DNA of 64,000 nt from Euryodendron excelsum (GCA_033060915.1 CM065381.1:34667836-34731835); one strand, 5' to 3'. Positions 33,255 to 46,059 are shown, numbered from the stretch's first letter. The notes: generated by a model not told the origin, from the sequence alone. Numbers and translations: made by a program.

Positions 33255-34724
33255 GGAAAATGCCATTTCTGGTGAAAAGCACTCTGTTTTACTTCATCTC
33301 TTTGTTTAGCGTGTTCGTTGCCAATTTCGACTCTCACCACTGTAAGTCTTTCTAAGCCCGTATCTCTTTTCGTGCTTCTCTTTGCTTTCCTTCTCATCCT
33401 CGACGGCTGTCCCCTGATGGCATCTCGTCTTAGAAAAATGCTAGATAGTTCGGCAACTATTGCCGCTTATAGGGCTAGATATGAGATATCGGACGAGATC
33501 AGCTTAGAGCTAGTTGATCCCAATGATCACCGCATGGGGGAAACTGAGAAGGGAGTACCCTTCCCGATCATCGCCATCGTAAAAGAGGGCCTTAGGTTTC
33601 CCTTCACCCCTTACTCCATAAGTTAAGTATAAAAAATAAGGTGTCGCCCTCCCAGCTGTCATCAAATGTATATAGGATCATCTTTGGCATGCTTGAGATC
33701 AATCGGCACCTGGGTGTGAACCTGGGGCTTGCCGAACTTGACAACTGTTATACACTCTATAAGGTCAGGGGGAGTTCCAAAGTTTATCTTCGGGCCGTAG
33801 AGCAGGCCAAGGAACTAGTGAAGTGTTTACCTTCCTTCGGGAAAGGCGTTGATGATGTTAGGGTTTGGTTAACTGGGCCCTGGGAGTTCGGCAACCTTCC
33901 CGAGGGTGAAAGTCCGGCGTTCCGATGCTCTAGAGTTCCCCTCAATATAGGTTTGATGTCGACCTTTTATCTTGTGTGTCTGATCTGATTCTAATGCGTG
34001 TCTGAACATGATTATGATATTTTGCAGAAAAGAAGAAGCGGTCGACGGCGTGAGATTGGCTGGTCAACTTTGCCGATCTGAAGAAGGCTCTGAACTTTTG
34101 GGGTGAAGGCAGATTGAGGGACCTTGCCTGGACCGTCCACATATTGCTAAACTATCCTCTCTGCTACCAGACATTTACTGCCAACACGAGAATCCCATAG
34201 AGCGTCCTCGTGAGCTTGGCTAAGGAAGGCACTAAGGGAGACTTCGAAGAAATTTTTATTGGGATTGCTGTCGAAAAAGCCTGTGCCACTACGGGAGTAA
34301 CAATTACCGTCCCTCCTACGTTAGAGCCCATTGTCGAAGAACTGCTTGAACGTGAAGCCCGCTCTAAGTCAAATAGTTCGGCCTTGAGTTCATCGCCACT
34401 AACGATCCCAGACCACCGAGTCAGAGTATCTACCAAAACACAAGAATCTAACTCATCTCCTGACGAGGAAGATAACATGAATTTGAGGGAGATGATGTTT
34501 GCCGCGGCAGGCAAGCCACTAAAGGCGGCTGCCACTTCTGCTAATCCTCCAGCCACTAATTTGGAGATTACCCCGGTGGTAGAAAGCGCCAATGTTCAAA
34601 AGAAGCCGGTGACTCGACAACAAAAGAAAAAGGCGCCTGAGGCTGCCGCACCACCTCCAGCTCCTAAGAAGCCAAGGGTGGGTGCTGGCAAAGCTGTGGT
34701 GGAGGAAGTTGGCGAGGTGGTCAC

Positions 34725-36575
34725 TGTCGCGCCCAGATTTTTCTCACTCGAGTAATACTCACACAAGTGGGAAAAATGTTGTACTCTCTCGTTAGAACTC
34801 ACCCTCCTAAAAGAATGAGTGCGACTAGGTTTGAATTGAAAAATTGGTTTGAATAAAGGGCTTTTGAAAAAGATTCGGAGTCGCCACCTAACTTGATTAA
34901 GGTGAGTTAGGTCACCTAAAAACTAAGAATAATCCGAAGACTATACTTAGGGTTTTTTTAAAAAAAAAGGTTTTGAAAATATCTCCTCAAGAGAGGGTTT
35001 TTAGGAAAACAGGTTGTTTGGCAACCATTGAAAAACATTTAGCCCTTTTTGAAAAATAACTCCTTTTTGGGCTTTGAAATCAGTGATCTAGGTTCGGAGG
35101 TTGGTTACGTGTAGGGAAGACGCACTAAGCTATCACCCTACCCCGCCCTTTCGGTACCTACATGTCAATCTACCCTAGATTCACCTATGAGAGTCTTTAA
35201 CTAACTATTGGCCAATCCTATCCACTTTGAAAAACAATGCTTAGAAAAACATGATGCATGATATGCAAGTGCAAAATAAGAGAGAATCAAAAAATAAATT
35301 TGGAAATAAATTTAGAAAGAATTTGATTTGAAAATAGATTTGAGGAGATGGAATTGAAATTGGAAAGTTTGAAAACTTGGAAATAGGAATTTGAAAATAA
35401 AAATTTTGAAATTGGAATTTTGAAAATAGATTGGAATTTGAGATGTGGAAACGGCACCCATGAGGGTGGAATTGAAAGTTTGAAAAGTGTTGTGACCGCA
35501 CCTATGAAGGTTGCCTAAGTATCCATTTGGGGGAATCAGGTCAGTCGTAGTTCGGACGAGAGTCCGATTGAAAATAGAAGAGTTGATTTGAAGAAGGAGA
35601 TTGAATTGGAAATTGAATTTGATTTGAATTTGATTTCATTTTTCACCGAAGTGGGCTAACAGACACTGGTGTTGACCTGGGTTTTGAGTGTTTCCGCCAC
35701 TCTAACGGCGGTCGTTATGGCACAGGGGTTTGTTGCCAATTCCCTATATCGACCTATTTGTGAGTATTTCCGCTACTCTAACGGTTTTGTGAGTAGTTTC
35801 GCTACTCGGACCGTCTCGAGGAATAAACTGTCTCGAGAGAGGGATTGGAAAGGGGTCTTACCGTCTCTGAAGAGGCGTGCCTGGATTGGAACCGTCTCGA
35901 GGAATAAACTGTCTCGAGAGAGGGATTGGAAAGGGGTCTTACCGTCTCTGAAGAGGCGTGTCTGGATTGGAACCGTCTCGAGGAATAAACTGTCTCGAGA
36001 GAGGGATTGGAAAGGGGTCTTACTGTCTCCGAAGAGACGTGCCTGGATTGGAACCGTCTCGAGGAATAAACTGTCTCGAGAGTGGGATTGGAAAGGGGTC
36101 TTACCGTCTCCGAAGAGATGTGCCTAGAATGGAACCGTCTCGAGGAATAAACTGTCTCGAGAGTGGGATTGGAAAGGGGTCTTACCGTCTCCGAAGAGAC
36201 ATGCCTGGATTGGAAAGGGGTCTTACCATCTCTGAAGAGACGTTCCTGGATTGGAACCATCTCGAGGAATAAACTGTCTCGAGAGAGGGATTGGAAAGGG
36301 GTCTTACCGTCTCCGAAGAGACGTGCCTGGATTGGAACCGTCTCGAGGAATAAACTGTCTTAAGAGTGGGATTGGAAAGGGGAAAGGAAAGGACAATGCC
36401 CCTAAGGGCATTTTGGTCATTTTGCCTCTATTTGGGCCTGACAGGCCCACGAAGTGATGGAAAGACGGGATTTGGACCTAGAGAATTGGTTTCCATAGGA
36501 ATATGCCCACAATGACTTAAACACAAGTCTGGACGAAGTGTAGACTGCCGAGTGGTCGAAAATGGGATGCTTACA
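34725..36575 (-). mobile_element. LTR-A copy 6, internally deleted solo LTR
   Basis: 1851-bp minus-strand LTR-A with both ends (TGTAAGCATCCC at 36575, GCGCGACA at 34725) and duplications GTCAC (34720-34724) and TTCAC (36576-36580), one mismatch. A deletion joined near 35636 removes the TATA box, 5'UTR and most of the G-poor half. It keeps the hairpin (34912-34886) and a large 81-bp array (35805-36380). It interrupts the antisense ORF. Confidence 0.9.
35805..36380 (-). repeat. 81-bp hairpin tandem array in LTR-A copy 6
   Basis: About seven 81-bp units (some partial), homologous to 10840-11353 in reverse. They give open frames on both strands (for example 35669-36127 and 35802-36260) that are not genes. 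Confidence 0.85.
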
Positions 36576-37496
36576 TTCACCGTTGCGTCGGATATTTCGG
36601 GCCGTCCCTTGATGATGGCTGATTCGATGATTGACCATGCCAAGGTCACTTTTGGCGTCATCAAGAGCGTCTTCCAGAAGAAGGACGTAGCCAAGTTGGG
36701 AGCGGCAAGCAACATTGTCGTCTTCATGATGGCCTTTCATGATTCTCTCCTGGGAAGTCGGCATTATCCTTCAATTCGCTAAAGGTTTTGCTTACATTTG
36801 TTTTAATGCAAACATTGCTTTTGGTGCTGGTGTAGGGTTGTCTGAATTTATTGGAGGTGATGAGCCGCTACCGAAAACTTGCCAAGGAGCATGATCACCT
36901 CATAGAGGTACATACTAGTTTAAAGAAAGAATGGATCGAAGCGACCAAAGATCAGATCACCTTTAGGAAGGAGGCCGAGCAGGCCACTGCCGAACTGAAG
37001 ACGATACAAGCAGACTATGAGAAGAAAGACATCAAAGTGGCCGACCTTCAGAAGAAATATGATGTGCAGTCTGTGGACCTGTACAAAGCTAAGTCAGAGG
37101 TCGAGCATTCCAAGCCGAAGTGGCCAAGTTCAAGGTGGAGGAAGAGGCCATTATGAAGAAGGGTGAAGATAGGGCGACAAGCGAACTGGCCATTCAGATG
37201 ATAGATCTGAGCCGTAGCATCTTCTGTGAGGGCTGGAGCGGTGCCCTTATCTTTACCAGGGTGGACAAGTCCTCTGATGTCTAGCATCTGTGCCTCAACT
37301 ATTTTGAAATAACTGAGGAGGGCGTGGTTGATCCGGCAAAAGTGATTGCCAATGCTAAGTACCGCAGACAACTCATTTTGGAGGCTACTGCTGAAAAGGA
37401 GAAGGCTGCTACCGAATCATCCAAGGTTGCAGAAGAGGTCGTAGGTGACTCGGCGGAGCCGTTTGTGCAACTGGGAGAGAGGTCGGCAAAGGAATA

Positions 37497-37689
37497 GGAT
37501 TGTAATTTTTCTATTTTTGAACTTCTTTTTGTAACCAACTTTCTTATTTTTAATAAAAGTCTTGTTTTACCTCCGTCTCCGTATTACTTTCTCCCAGTCA
37601 ATATTAAATAAATGTTTAGCTTTTTTTTGATTACCGAAAGTTTATGAGTTTGGCATCATACTTATGTTCGTAAATAAATTTTTGGCTCG
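37497..37689 (+). terminator. 3'UTR and polyadenylation signal of the antisense gene
   Basis: AT-rich stretch after the aORF stop with AATAAA at 37552-37557, preceded by TTTTTGTAACC and T-rich tracts, as in plant 3'UTRs. Confidence 0.5.
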
Positions 37690-38140
37690 TAAATAGTCCA
37701 GGATCAGGACCAAGTTTCTTCTTTGGTCGTTCTATCCAACTTGGCTAGGACCAAGTTTTGACACTTGGTTTTTGTGGCCTTCTTTGGCCGACCTGTCCAA
37801 CTTGGGCAAGACCAAGTTTTGACATTTGGTTTTTGTGGCCTTCTTTGGCCGACCAATCTAACTTGGGCAGGACCAAGTTTTGACACTTGGTTTTTGTGGC
37901 CTTCTTTGGCCGACCTGTCCAACTTGGAGAGGACCAAGTTTTGACCCTTGGTTTTTATGGCCTTCTTTGGCCGACCTATTCATCTTGGATAGGACCAAGT
38001 TTTGACACTTGGTTTTTGTGGCCTTCTTTGGCCGACCTGTCCAACTTGGGCAAGACCAAGTTTTAACACTTGGTTTTTGTGGCCTTCTTTAGCCGACCTA
38101 TCCAACTTGGACAGGACCAAGTTTTGACACTTGATTTTTT
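37690..38140. repeat. 61-bp minisatellite between pol and antisense ORF
   Basis: About seven units with spacing 61 bp (GGCCTTCTTTGGCCGAC at 37776, 37837, 37898, 37959 and onward). Each has CCAAGTTTTGACACTTGG, an imperfect palindrome, and GGCCTTCTTTGGCC, another. It lies where the two opposed transcription units converge. Tat/Ogre 3' regions are known to hold such variable tandem repeats. Confidence 0.9.
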
Positions 38141-38307
38141 TTTTTTTTGTTTAGTCCTATAGTGCTCTGAGTAGATTTGCTTAAACAACTACATTTTCTA
38201 TTGAGCTCATAAAAGCTTTACACATTTCTTCAAGTTGTTACATCATATGGAATCCCGTGCTACTAGTAGAACTTATTCAAGTTGTTTGCATTCCAAGGTC
38301 GAGACAG

Positions 38308-41300
38308 CTATCTTCCCTCTTCGACAGTTTCTAGTCGGTATGCGCTAACGCCAACCTGGGATGCCACTTGATAGCGGCCCCCCCAGTTGGGGCTGAGCTT
38401 GCCATCTGCTGGGTTCTTTGTTGCTCCCAACACTTTTTGTAAAACTAAGTCACTTGGAGCGAAGTTTCTTGGACGAACCCGTTTGTTGCAGGAGCGTCTT
38501 AACTGCTGCTGATATACGGTGCGTCTGATCAAGGTAGCTTTTCTTTTTTCTTCGACAAGATCCAGATCCTTTGCCAGAGTCTGGTCGTTAAGTCCAGTAT
38601 TGAATGCTGCCGATCTGATCGTTGGTAGCCCTACCTCCAAGGGTATGACTGCTTCTACCTTGTAGGCCAAAGAGAAAGGGGTTTGGTAGGTAGATCTTCT
38701 TGGGGTGGTTCTATAGGACCACAGGATGCTGGGTAGTTCCTCCACCCATTTCCCTTTAGCCCTCTCTAGCCGCTTTTTAATCCCGTTAAGCATAATCTTG
38801 TTCGAAATCTTAGCTTGCCCATTGCACTGTGGGTAGGTCAGTGTTGAATAATAGTTTCTAATCTCGAGTTCTTTGCAGAATGACCTGAACATGTTGCCAT
38901 CAAATTGGATGCCGTTATCCGAGACAATGGCACGAGGAATGCCGAACCTTGTCACTATGCTTTTCCAAGTGAACCTCTTAGCGTCAATCTCTCTGATGTT
39001 TGACAAGGGCTCTGCTCCACCCATTTGGTGAAGTAATCTGTCGCCATAATGAGGAGCCTTTTATTCCCTGGGGCTCGGGGTAAGGCCCTGACTATGTCCA
39101 GTTCCCACTGGGCAAAAGGCCATGGACTGGTAATGGTTACGAGATCCTCAGCAGGCTGATGTATGATGGGAGAGTACGCATGACACTTTTCACACTTGAG
39201 GATGTACTAGGCGGTGTCTTTTTGCATATAGGGCCACCAATATCCTTGTGAGATAGCTCGCTGCGCCATCGATCTTCCATCGACGTGACTTTCGCATATT
39301 CCTTCGTGGATTTCAAATAGGAAACCTTGCACCTTACATGGTGTCGCGCCCAGATTTTTCGCACTCGAGGAATACTCACCCAAGTGGGAAAAACACTATA
39401 CTCTCTCGTTAGAAATCACCCTCCTAGAAGAATGAGTGCGACTAGGTTTGAATTAAAAATGGGTTTGAAATAAAGGACTTTTGAAAAAGATTTGGAGTCG
39501 CCACCTAACTTGATTAAGGTGAGTTAGGTCACCTAAAAACTAAGAGTAATCCGAAGACTATACTTAGGGTTTTTGGAAAAGGATTTTTTAAAACATCCTC
39601 AAGAGAGGGTTTTTAAGGAAAACGGGTTGTTTAGCAACCTTTGGAAAACATTTTGCCCTTTTTAGAAAAATAACTCCTTTTGGTCTATGAAAACAGTGAT
39701 CTAGGTTCGGAGGTTGGTTACGTGTAGGGAAGACGCACTAAGCTATCACCCTACCCCGCCCTTTCGGTACCTACATGTCAATCTACCCTAGATTCATCTA
39801 TGAGAGTCTTCGATTAACTATAATTCAACCCTATTTACTTTGAAAAACAATGTTTGAAAAATATGATGCATGATATGCAAATGCAAGATGAGAGAATTGA
39901 AAAATAGATTTGGAAATAAATTTGAAAAGAATTTGATTTCAAAATAGATTTGAAGAGATGGAATTTGAAATTGGAAAGTTTGAAAATTGGAAGTAGAAAT
40001 TTGAAAACAGAAATTTGAGATTTGAGAAGATTTTGAAAACCACACCCATGAGGGTGGAATTGAAAGTTTGAAAAGTATTGTGACCGCACCTATGAAGGTT
40101 GCCTACGTATCCCTTTGGGGGAATCAGGTCAGTCGTAGTTTGGACCGGAATCCGATTGAAAAGAGATTGATTTGAAGAGAGAGAGATTGGATTGGAAGAA
40201 AGAGATTGAATTGAAAATTGGATTTGATTTGAGATTAGAAGAGGAGATTAGAAATTGAAATTGAGAAGAAGATTGGACTTTGATTTGAAAAGATTGATTT
40301 TGGACTTGTTTTGGAAAAAGAGAAAGTTTAAGAAAACCTAGACTTAGAAAAGAGAAGAGACTTAGGAAAGATTTGACTTGGAAGAGTTTTAGGAAAGATT
40401 GGATTTAGGAAATGTTTGAATTAGGAAAGGTTCGATTTAGGAAAATTTTAGAATTAGGAAAGTTTCGACTTAAGAAGGCTTTGAATTTGGAATGTTTCAA
40501 CTTTAGGAAAGTTTTGAATTAGGAAAAATTTAGTTTAGGAAAGACTTAGAATTTAAAAAGTTTCAAGTTAAGAAAGTTTTGAATTTTGGAATGTTTCGAA
40601 AAAGGGAAGTTTTGAAAGTGGGAAGCTTTGAAAACAAGGGAGTTTTGAAAATTAGAAAGTTTCGTTTTGGAAAAGTTTGAAAAATGAAAGTTTTCAGTTT
40701 TGGAAATGTTTGAATTAAGAAAGTTTTCAACTTAAGGAAGTCTTGAATTAAGAAAATTTTGAATTTAGAAAAGTTTTAGATTTGAAAAGATTTTGAAGTT
40801 TTGGAAAGTTTAGAATTTGGAAAGATTAGGTTTAGAAAGATTCAACTTAAGAAAGTTTCAAATTTACGAAGCTTAGAATTTTAGAAAGATTTGAAATTTA
40901 GAAAGTTTAGGATTTAGAAAGTTTTAGAGTTTAAATTTTAGAAAGTCTTGAAATTAGGAAAGGCTTGAGTTTAGGAAAGGTTTGAGTTTGAAAACTTAGA
41001 TTTGAAAAGTTAAGATTTGAAAGGAGGGTAGAATTAAGAAATGGTTGAATTAAGAAAGATATTTATGTTCAAGTTTTGAAAACTTAAGATTTAGGAAAGT
41101 AGAAGTTTGGGAAGGATTTGAATTAGAAAAGAATTGGATTTTGAAACTCAAGGAAAGGTTTAAAGTTTAGGTTTAGGAAACTTATGGTTTAGGAAGGAAT
41201 TGAATTAGGAAAGGTTTGGACTAGGAAGGGATTGGATTTGGTTTCTAAAAGAAAAGATTTCATTTTCTTTCCAAAAACGAAGGATAGGATCTAGTTTCCT

Positions 41301-44300
41301 AAACGGGCAGATTGGATTTGGTTTCCTAAAGGGAAGATAGGATTTGGAAAGGGAGATTCTCGAAACCCTAGCTTTGGAAAATCGTAGTTTTAACGTAGAA
41401 AATAGGTTTTGGAAACGTGTCTCGTTCGAATGTGAAAACAAGGGGTTTTGGAAACCTAGGTTTGGGGCAAAGCTTGAAAACTATGTTTTTGGGAAGAAAA
41501 TCTAGGGTTTCCTAATTGTGGGTTCTAGGGCTTGATTTGGGCTCTAAGGAAAAGGAATTTTTAGAAAGTGCGTTTTTAAAAACGTAGATTTTCTAGAAGG
41601 GAATCCTAGGGAGGAGTTTTTGGAAAGTGTGTTTTTGGAAACATAGATTTTGGAAGGAAATCCTAGAGAGGAAATTTCTAGAAGGAAGATTTTGGAAAGA
41701 GAGTTTTTTAGAAAGGTTTTTGGAAAGAGTTTTTAGGAAGGTGGATCTAGGGAATGTTTTTAGAAGGTGAATTTTGAGGAGAGGATTTTGGAGAGGAGTT
41801 GAAAAAGAGAGTTTTGAAAATAATAGATTTTGGAAGGGAGTTTTTGAAAACAATTTTGGAGAGGAGAGTTTTAGGAAAGGATGTTGAAAAAGAGATTTTT
41901 AGGAAGAGATTTTTGAAAAGAGAGAGTTTTTAGAAGGATTAAAAACGTCTCACTTTCCTAAAACAATTCTAGCCATAAGAGGGCTAGAACCACTTTAAGA
42001 AAGTGGTTTTGAAAACAAAGGTTTGAAAATATAGACCAAAAGGCCACTTTTAATATAACACTTTCCTAAAGCAACCCTAGCCATGGAAAGGCTAGAATCA
42101 CCCTAGAATTGTGGTTTTGAAAACAAGTTTTTGAAAAAGAGAATTTGATGCAAATTTCGAAAACAAGTTTGAAAACGGTTTTGAAAACGAGTTTGAAAAC
42201 GAATTTTGGAAGATGCAAGACTATGATATGCACAATGCAATTTGGGGTCGTGAACATACAAGGTTAAGGCTTCACCACATAATCAAGGGGGCCGGACCCA
42301 CGTGGTCTTTGGTTAGACTAGAAGAAAGCCCCCGACACGGTGACTCTCCCATAGTCCAATCCTACACACGGACCGGGAATCCCCTTGTTTCAAGCATGCA
42401 AAGAAAGGGGGGGAAAGAGATGGGGGATTAAAATAGAGAAAACCCAAGTGGGTTGGAAAGAGAAGAGAGAGGGGGAAAGTGCAGAAAATTAAAGAGAAAG
42501 CCTACCTTGTTTCTTGTTTATTTTGCGCGTCGTGCAGTCTTCGGTCTTCGGTCTTTGGTCTTGATCTTCACCCTCAGTCTTCAAGGATTGTCTTCAAGCT
42601 TTGAATGGCTGCTCTTCAAGTCTTGAGAGAGTGGTTGAAGGCTAGTGTATGAGTGTATAGGGGTGTGTATGAGTGTATAGAAGGCTAGGGTTTGTGTATA
42701 GTGGCTAGGGTTTGGAAAACCTAGGGAGGCTAGGGTTTTTGGAGGTGTTCGAGCTCTGTGTATCAAATTGTGTGATTTCTAGGTTAAGTTTTCAGACCTC
42801 TTTCACGTTGAACGAGGCTCTGTATTTATAGAGGGAGGACAAGCCTGGCGCCTGTTGTAGTAGCATTAGGGCAAAATTTATACTGGCGCCACTAGGAGTG
42901 GCGCCAGGCCATTTTTTGGCTTGGCGCCACTGCTAGTGGCGCCAGCCATTTAGGAAACAATTAAGGTCGGCAAGCAACGTATCTTTGACTAGATTTGGGC
43001 GCCTGTACTAGTGACTACCATGTAAACTTTAGCCTGGCTTCACTAGGAGTGACTCCGGAAAGTCCGGGAATGATTTGAAGGAGCTGGGAGTGACCCGGAA
43101 GGCCGGAAAGGAGCAGGAACACTTAAAATAGTGTCCTGGAGGTATTTGAATTGAAAAGTGAGGATTAGATGTGTCGGAAAGGTTGACCGAGCCTTTAGGG
43201 GCAAAACGGTCAATCGGACCGAAAAACTGCCGGGATAGACTCAAACTGTCCCGGAAGAAGACTTGGGATCTGGAAACATTATTTAGAATGTTCCCAGAGG
43301 TTGCCGGTTTGATTCCCAGGGCCGGTGTGGTCGGAAATGGAAACCGGCCCACCAGGGGCAAAACGGTCATTTTGTATCGGGTTTACCGGAACTGACTCGG
43401 AATGGTCCGGAAAGGTAAAGGGAGGTTGAGGATACTATAAAAAGTATTCTCGTGACATTACCGGTTTGATACCCAGAGCCGATGTGGTCGAAGAAGGAGA
43501 CCGGCCCTCCAGGGGCAAAACGGTCATTTTGTACCGGGTTGGCCGGAACTAATTCGGAATGATCCAGAAAAGTAAAGGAAGATTGAGAATACTATAAAAA
43601 GTATTCTTGGGAGGTTACCAGTTTGATACCTAGAGCCGGTGTGGTTCCCGGGGCGTTCGGATGCCTAGGGGCAAAATGGTCCTCTTGACCGAAAAGTCTC
43701 GAAAAAGGTCCTAAGGGTAGTCTGGTCATTTTTCACCGAAGTGAGCTAACAGACACGGGTATTGACCTAGGTTTTGAGTGTTTCCGCCACTCTAACGGTG
43801 TGAGTATTTCCGCTACTCGGACGGGGTTGATGATTTGTGATTATTTCCGCTACTCGGACGGGGTTGATGATTTGTGAATATTTCCGCTACTCGAACGGGG
43901 TTGAGTATTTCCGCTACTCAGACGGGGTTGAGTATTTCCGCTACTCTAACGGTCCTGTGAGTACTTCCGCTACTCTAACGGTTTTATGAGCATTTCCGCT
44001 ACTCTAACGGTCCTGTGAGTACTTCCGCTACTCTAACAGTTCTGTGAGTATTTCCGCTACTCTAACGGTTCTGTGAGTATTTCCGCTACTCTAACGGTCC
44101 TGTGAGTACTTCCGCTACTCTAACGGTTCTGTGAGTATTTCCGCTACTCTAACGGTTTTGTGAGTAGTTTTGCTACTCGGACCGTCTCGAGGAATAAACT
44201 GTCTCGGGAGAGGGATTGGAAAGGGGTCTTACCGTCTCCGAAGAGACGTGCCTGGATTGGAGCCGTCTCGAGGAATAAACTGTCTCGAGAGTGGGATTGG

Positions 44301-45080
44301 AAAGGGGTCTTACCGTCTTCGAAGAGACGTGCCTGGGTTTTGAGTGTTTCCGCCACTCTAACGGTGTGAGTGTTTCCGCCACTCTGACGGTTTTGTGAGT
44401 GTTTTACTACTCGGACCGTCTCGAGGAATAAACTGTCTCGAGAGAGGGATTGGAAATGGGTCTTACCGACTCCGAAGAGACGTGCCTAGATTGGAACCAT
44501 CTCGAGGAATAAACTGTCTCGAGAGAGGGATTGGAAAGGGGTCTTACCGACTCCGAAGAGACGTGCCTAGGTTTTGAGTGTTTCTGCCACTCTAACGGTG
44601 TGAGTGTTTCCGCCACTCTGACGGTTTGGTGAGTGTTTTCGCCACTCTGACGGTTTTGTGAGTAGTTTTGCTACTCGGACCGTCTTGAGGAATAAACTGT
44701 CTCGAGAGAGGGATTGGAATTGGAATACGAAAGGACAATGCCCCTAAGGGCATTTTGGTCATTTTGTCTCTATTTGGGCCTAACAGGCCCGCGAAGCGAT
44801 GGAGAGACGGAATTTGGACTAGAGGATTGGTTTCGATTGGAATATGTCCATAATGACTTGAAAACAAGTCTGGACGAAGTGTAGACTGCCGAGCGGTCAA
44901 AAATGGGTTGCTTACATATGGGTGGACACATTGCAAGTAGGGACCTGTGAAGGATTGCCTGTAAAGTTCCTTGCTTGGTGACATCCAGTATCTGAAAGCT
45001 GCGTGTTTGATTTGTCTGACTTCATTTTTATCCTCTGGTAGCTTGTTTTTATCGAGATAGGAGATAATTGGATCCATCCA
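38308..45080 (-). pseudogene. pol: Integrase (pol C-terminus), split by LTR-A copy 7
   Basis: The N-terminal linker (MDPIISYLDKNKLPEDK...) is at about 45080-44917. After the 5.6-kb insertion (39342-44916) the zinc-binding region (HEGICESH ... CEKC) is at about 39310-39170. The catalytic core follows: first Asp in WELDIV, second in SDNGIQF; the third position reads GQAKISNK, where Glu is expected, so it is Lys. The C-terminal part ends LETVEEGR at 38308. Breaks: a stop at about 39206-39208 within the zinc region (KDTA then stop), a one-base frameshift near 39015 and the insertion. The enzyme would have joined element cDNA to the chromosome; this copy cannot. Confidence 0.88.
39342..44916 (-). 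mobile_element. Solo LTR-A copy 7
   Basis: Complete 5575-bp minus-strand LTR, TGTAAGCAACCC (44916) to GCGCGACA (39342). Duplications are CATGG (39337-39341) and TATGG (44917-44921), one mismatch. It has 81-bp and 29-bp arrays (44720-43790), ~157-bp repeats, TATA (42830-42823), donor near 42505 and hairpin 39529-39503. It is almost identical to copy 3 over 14340-14940 versus 41930-42540. It keeps an extra GGCGCC palindrome pair near 42885-42950 that copy 3 lacks. Confidence 0.93.
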
Positions 45081-45129
45081 GGATGGTCCCAACTATTCTA
45101 CAGCCATGGCTTGTTCTTCTTCATAAAAT

Positions 45130-45998
45130 ATGCTTGGTCTGGGTAAAGTCTCCACGTCGATTGTTCTTTTTTACCCTGACTTCAGGGCTGTTGCTAACGC
45201 CGCTAGAGCATCGGCGTGAGAGTTATAGTCCCAACTGATCTAGCGGAGTTTGTAACTGTCGAATTTGGTGAGCAATTCCTTAGCTTTAGCTAGGTACTGC
45301 GCCATTTTGTCATTCTTTGTTGCGTATTCTCTTGTAATCTGGTTGACTACTAATAGGGAGTTCGAATAGATGAAAATCTCGGCAATTTTTAGTTCGATGG
45401 CTCGGCGTAGTTCAGCAAGAAGTGCCTCGTATTCAGATTCGTTGTTTGAGGCAGTGAACTCAAGCTTGATAACTTGTTCAATAGCCAAACCATCTGGTGT
45501 ATTGAGCACTATGCCCAATCTTGCCCCCCAGTCATTGGAGGCTCCGTCAATGTAGAGTTTCCAATGATCAGCATTCTCCCAAAGATCCAAGGGGAGGTCC
45601 TTGTGTTGTTGAGTAGGAGGTGGAGTTTGGTTGGCTTCGAGTGGTAGTTCAATGGAGAATTCAGCAATGAATTCAGCAAGCACCTGCCCTTTCACAACCG
45701 ATCTTGGATAGAACTTGATGTCAAACTCCCCCAACTCCATAGCCCATGTTGCTAATCTGCCAGAGAAGTCGGCCCTTCTAAGGAGAGGTTTAAGCTGGTG
45801 GTCTGTGAGGACGTTGATGATATGAGCTCTGAAGTAGTGCACCAATTTACGGGATGCTACTACCAGTGCGAGTGCCAATTTCTCTAGGGGGAAGTACCTA
45901 CTTTCTGTCTCGAGAAGAGTTTTGTTGACATAATAGATAGGCAACTGTTGCCGATTTTGTTGCCTGAGTAGTACTATGCTAATTGCATGCTCCGACAC
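45130..45998 (-). pseudogene. pol: Dual RNase H (gypsy RNase H plus archaeal-type RNase H)
   Basis: The first module (SEHAISIVLLRQQNRQQLPI ... YFRAHIINVLTDH) is the usual gypsy RNase H at about 45990-45660. The second (45580-45170: LYIDGASNDWG, NNESEYEALL, IYSNSLLVVNQ, then NSHADALAALA past an in-frame stop at 45240-45242) is the extra archaeal-type RNase H typical of Tat elements. These enzymes remove the RNA strand after reverse transcription. In the second module the Asp expected in the SDS/GDS motif is Asn (YSNS), probably inactivating. The frame continues into the integrase linker with three stops. Confidence 0.88.
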
Positions 45999-46059
45999 TG
46001 CAAAGTAGAGGAAGAGTTCTGTAAATGTGGTTAGGTCAAGTATCTCTTCAAATCATTGA

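Larger units (their letters stand above)
33417..37496 (+). pseudogene. Antisense extra ORF (aORF) resembling the putative gypsy-type transposon domain
   Basis: Opposite in sense to gag-pol. It starts MASRLRKMLD at 33417. A block with SPSQLSSNVYRIIFGMLEIN and LTGPWEFG resembles the plant 'putative gypsy type transposon' domain (PF04195-like, from memory). A likely 77-nt intron is at 33951-34027 (G|GTTTG...TTTGCAG). Then come a Pro/Ala/Lys-rich linker (34600-34720, QQKKKAPEAAAPPPAPKK), a globular part (36577-36780), a possible second intron (36785-36835) and a C-terminal coiled coil (36851-37230, SRYRKLAKEHDHL...). The end is at 37496, with AATAAA at 37552. Breaks: a frameshift near 33625, an in-frame stop near 34199, insertion of LTR-A copy 6 (34725-36575), a frameshift near 37115 and a TAG near 37282. 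Function of such ORFs is unknown. Confidence 0.72.

Noticed and set aside
33006..33397. Minus-strand ORFs opposite the antisense gene promoter
   Set aside because: They overlap the polypurine tract, TATA box and start of the plus-strand ORF, and have no recognisable domain.
44592..45092. Apparent 166-residue protein
   Set aside because: Chimera: integrase linker running into the end of the inserted LTR-A copy 7.
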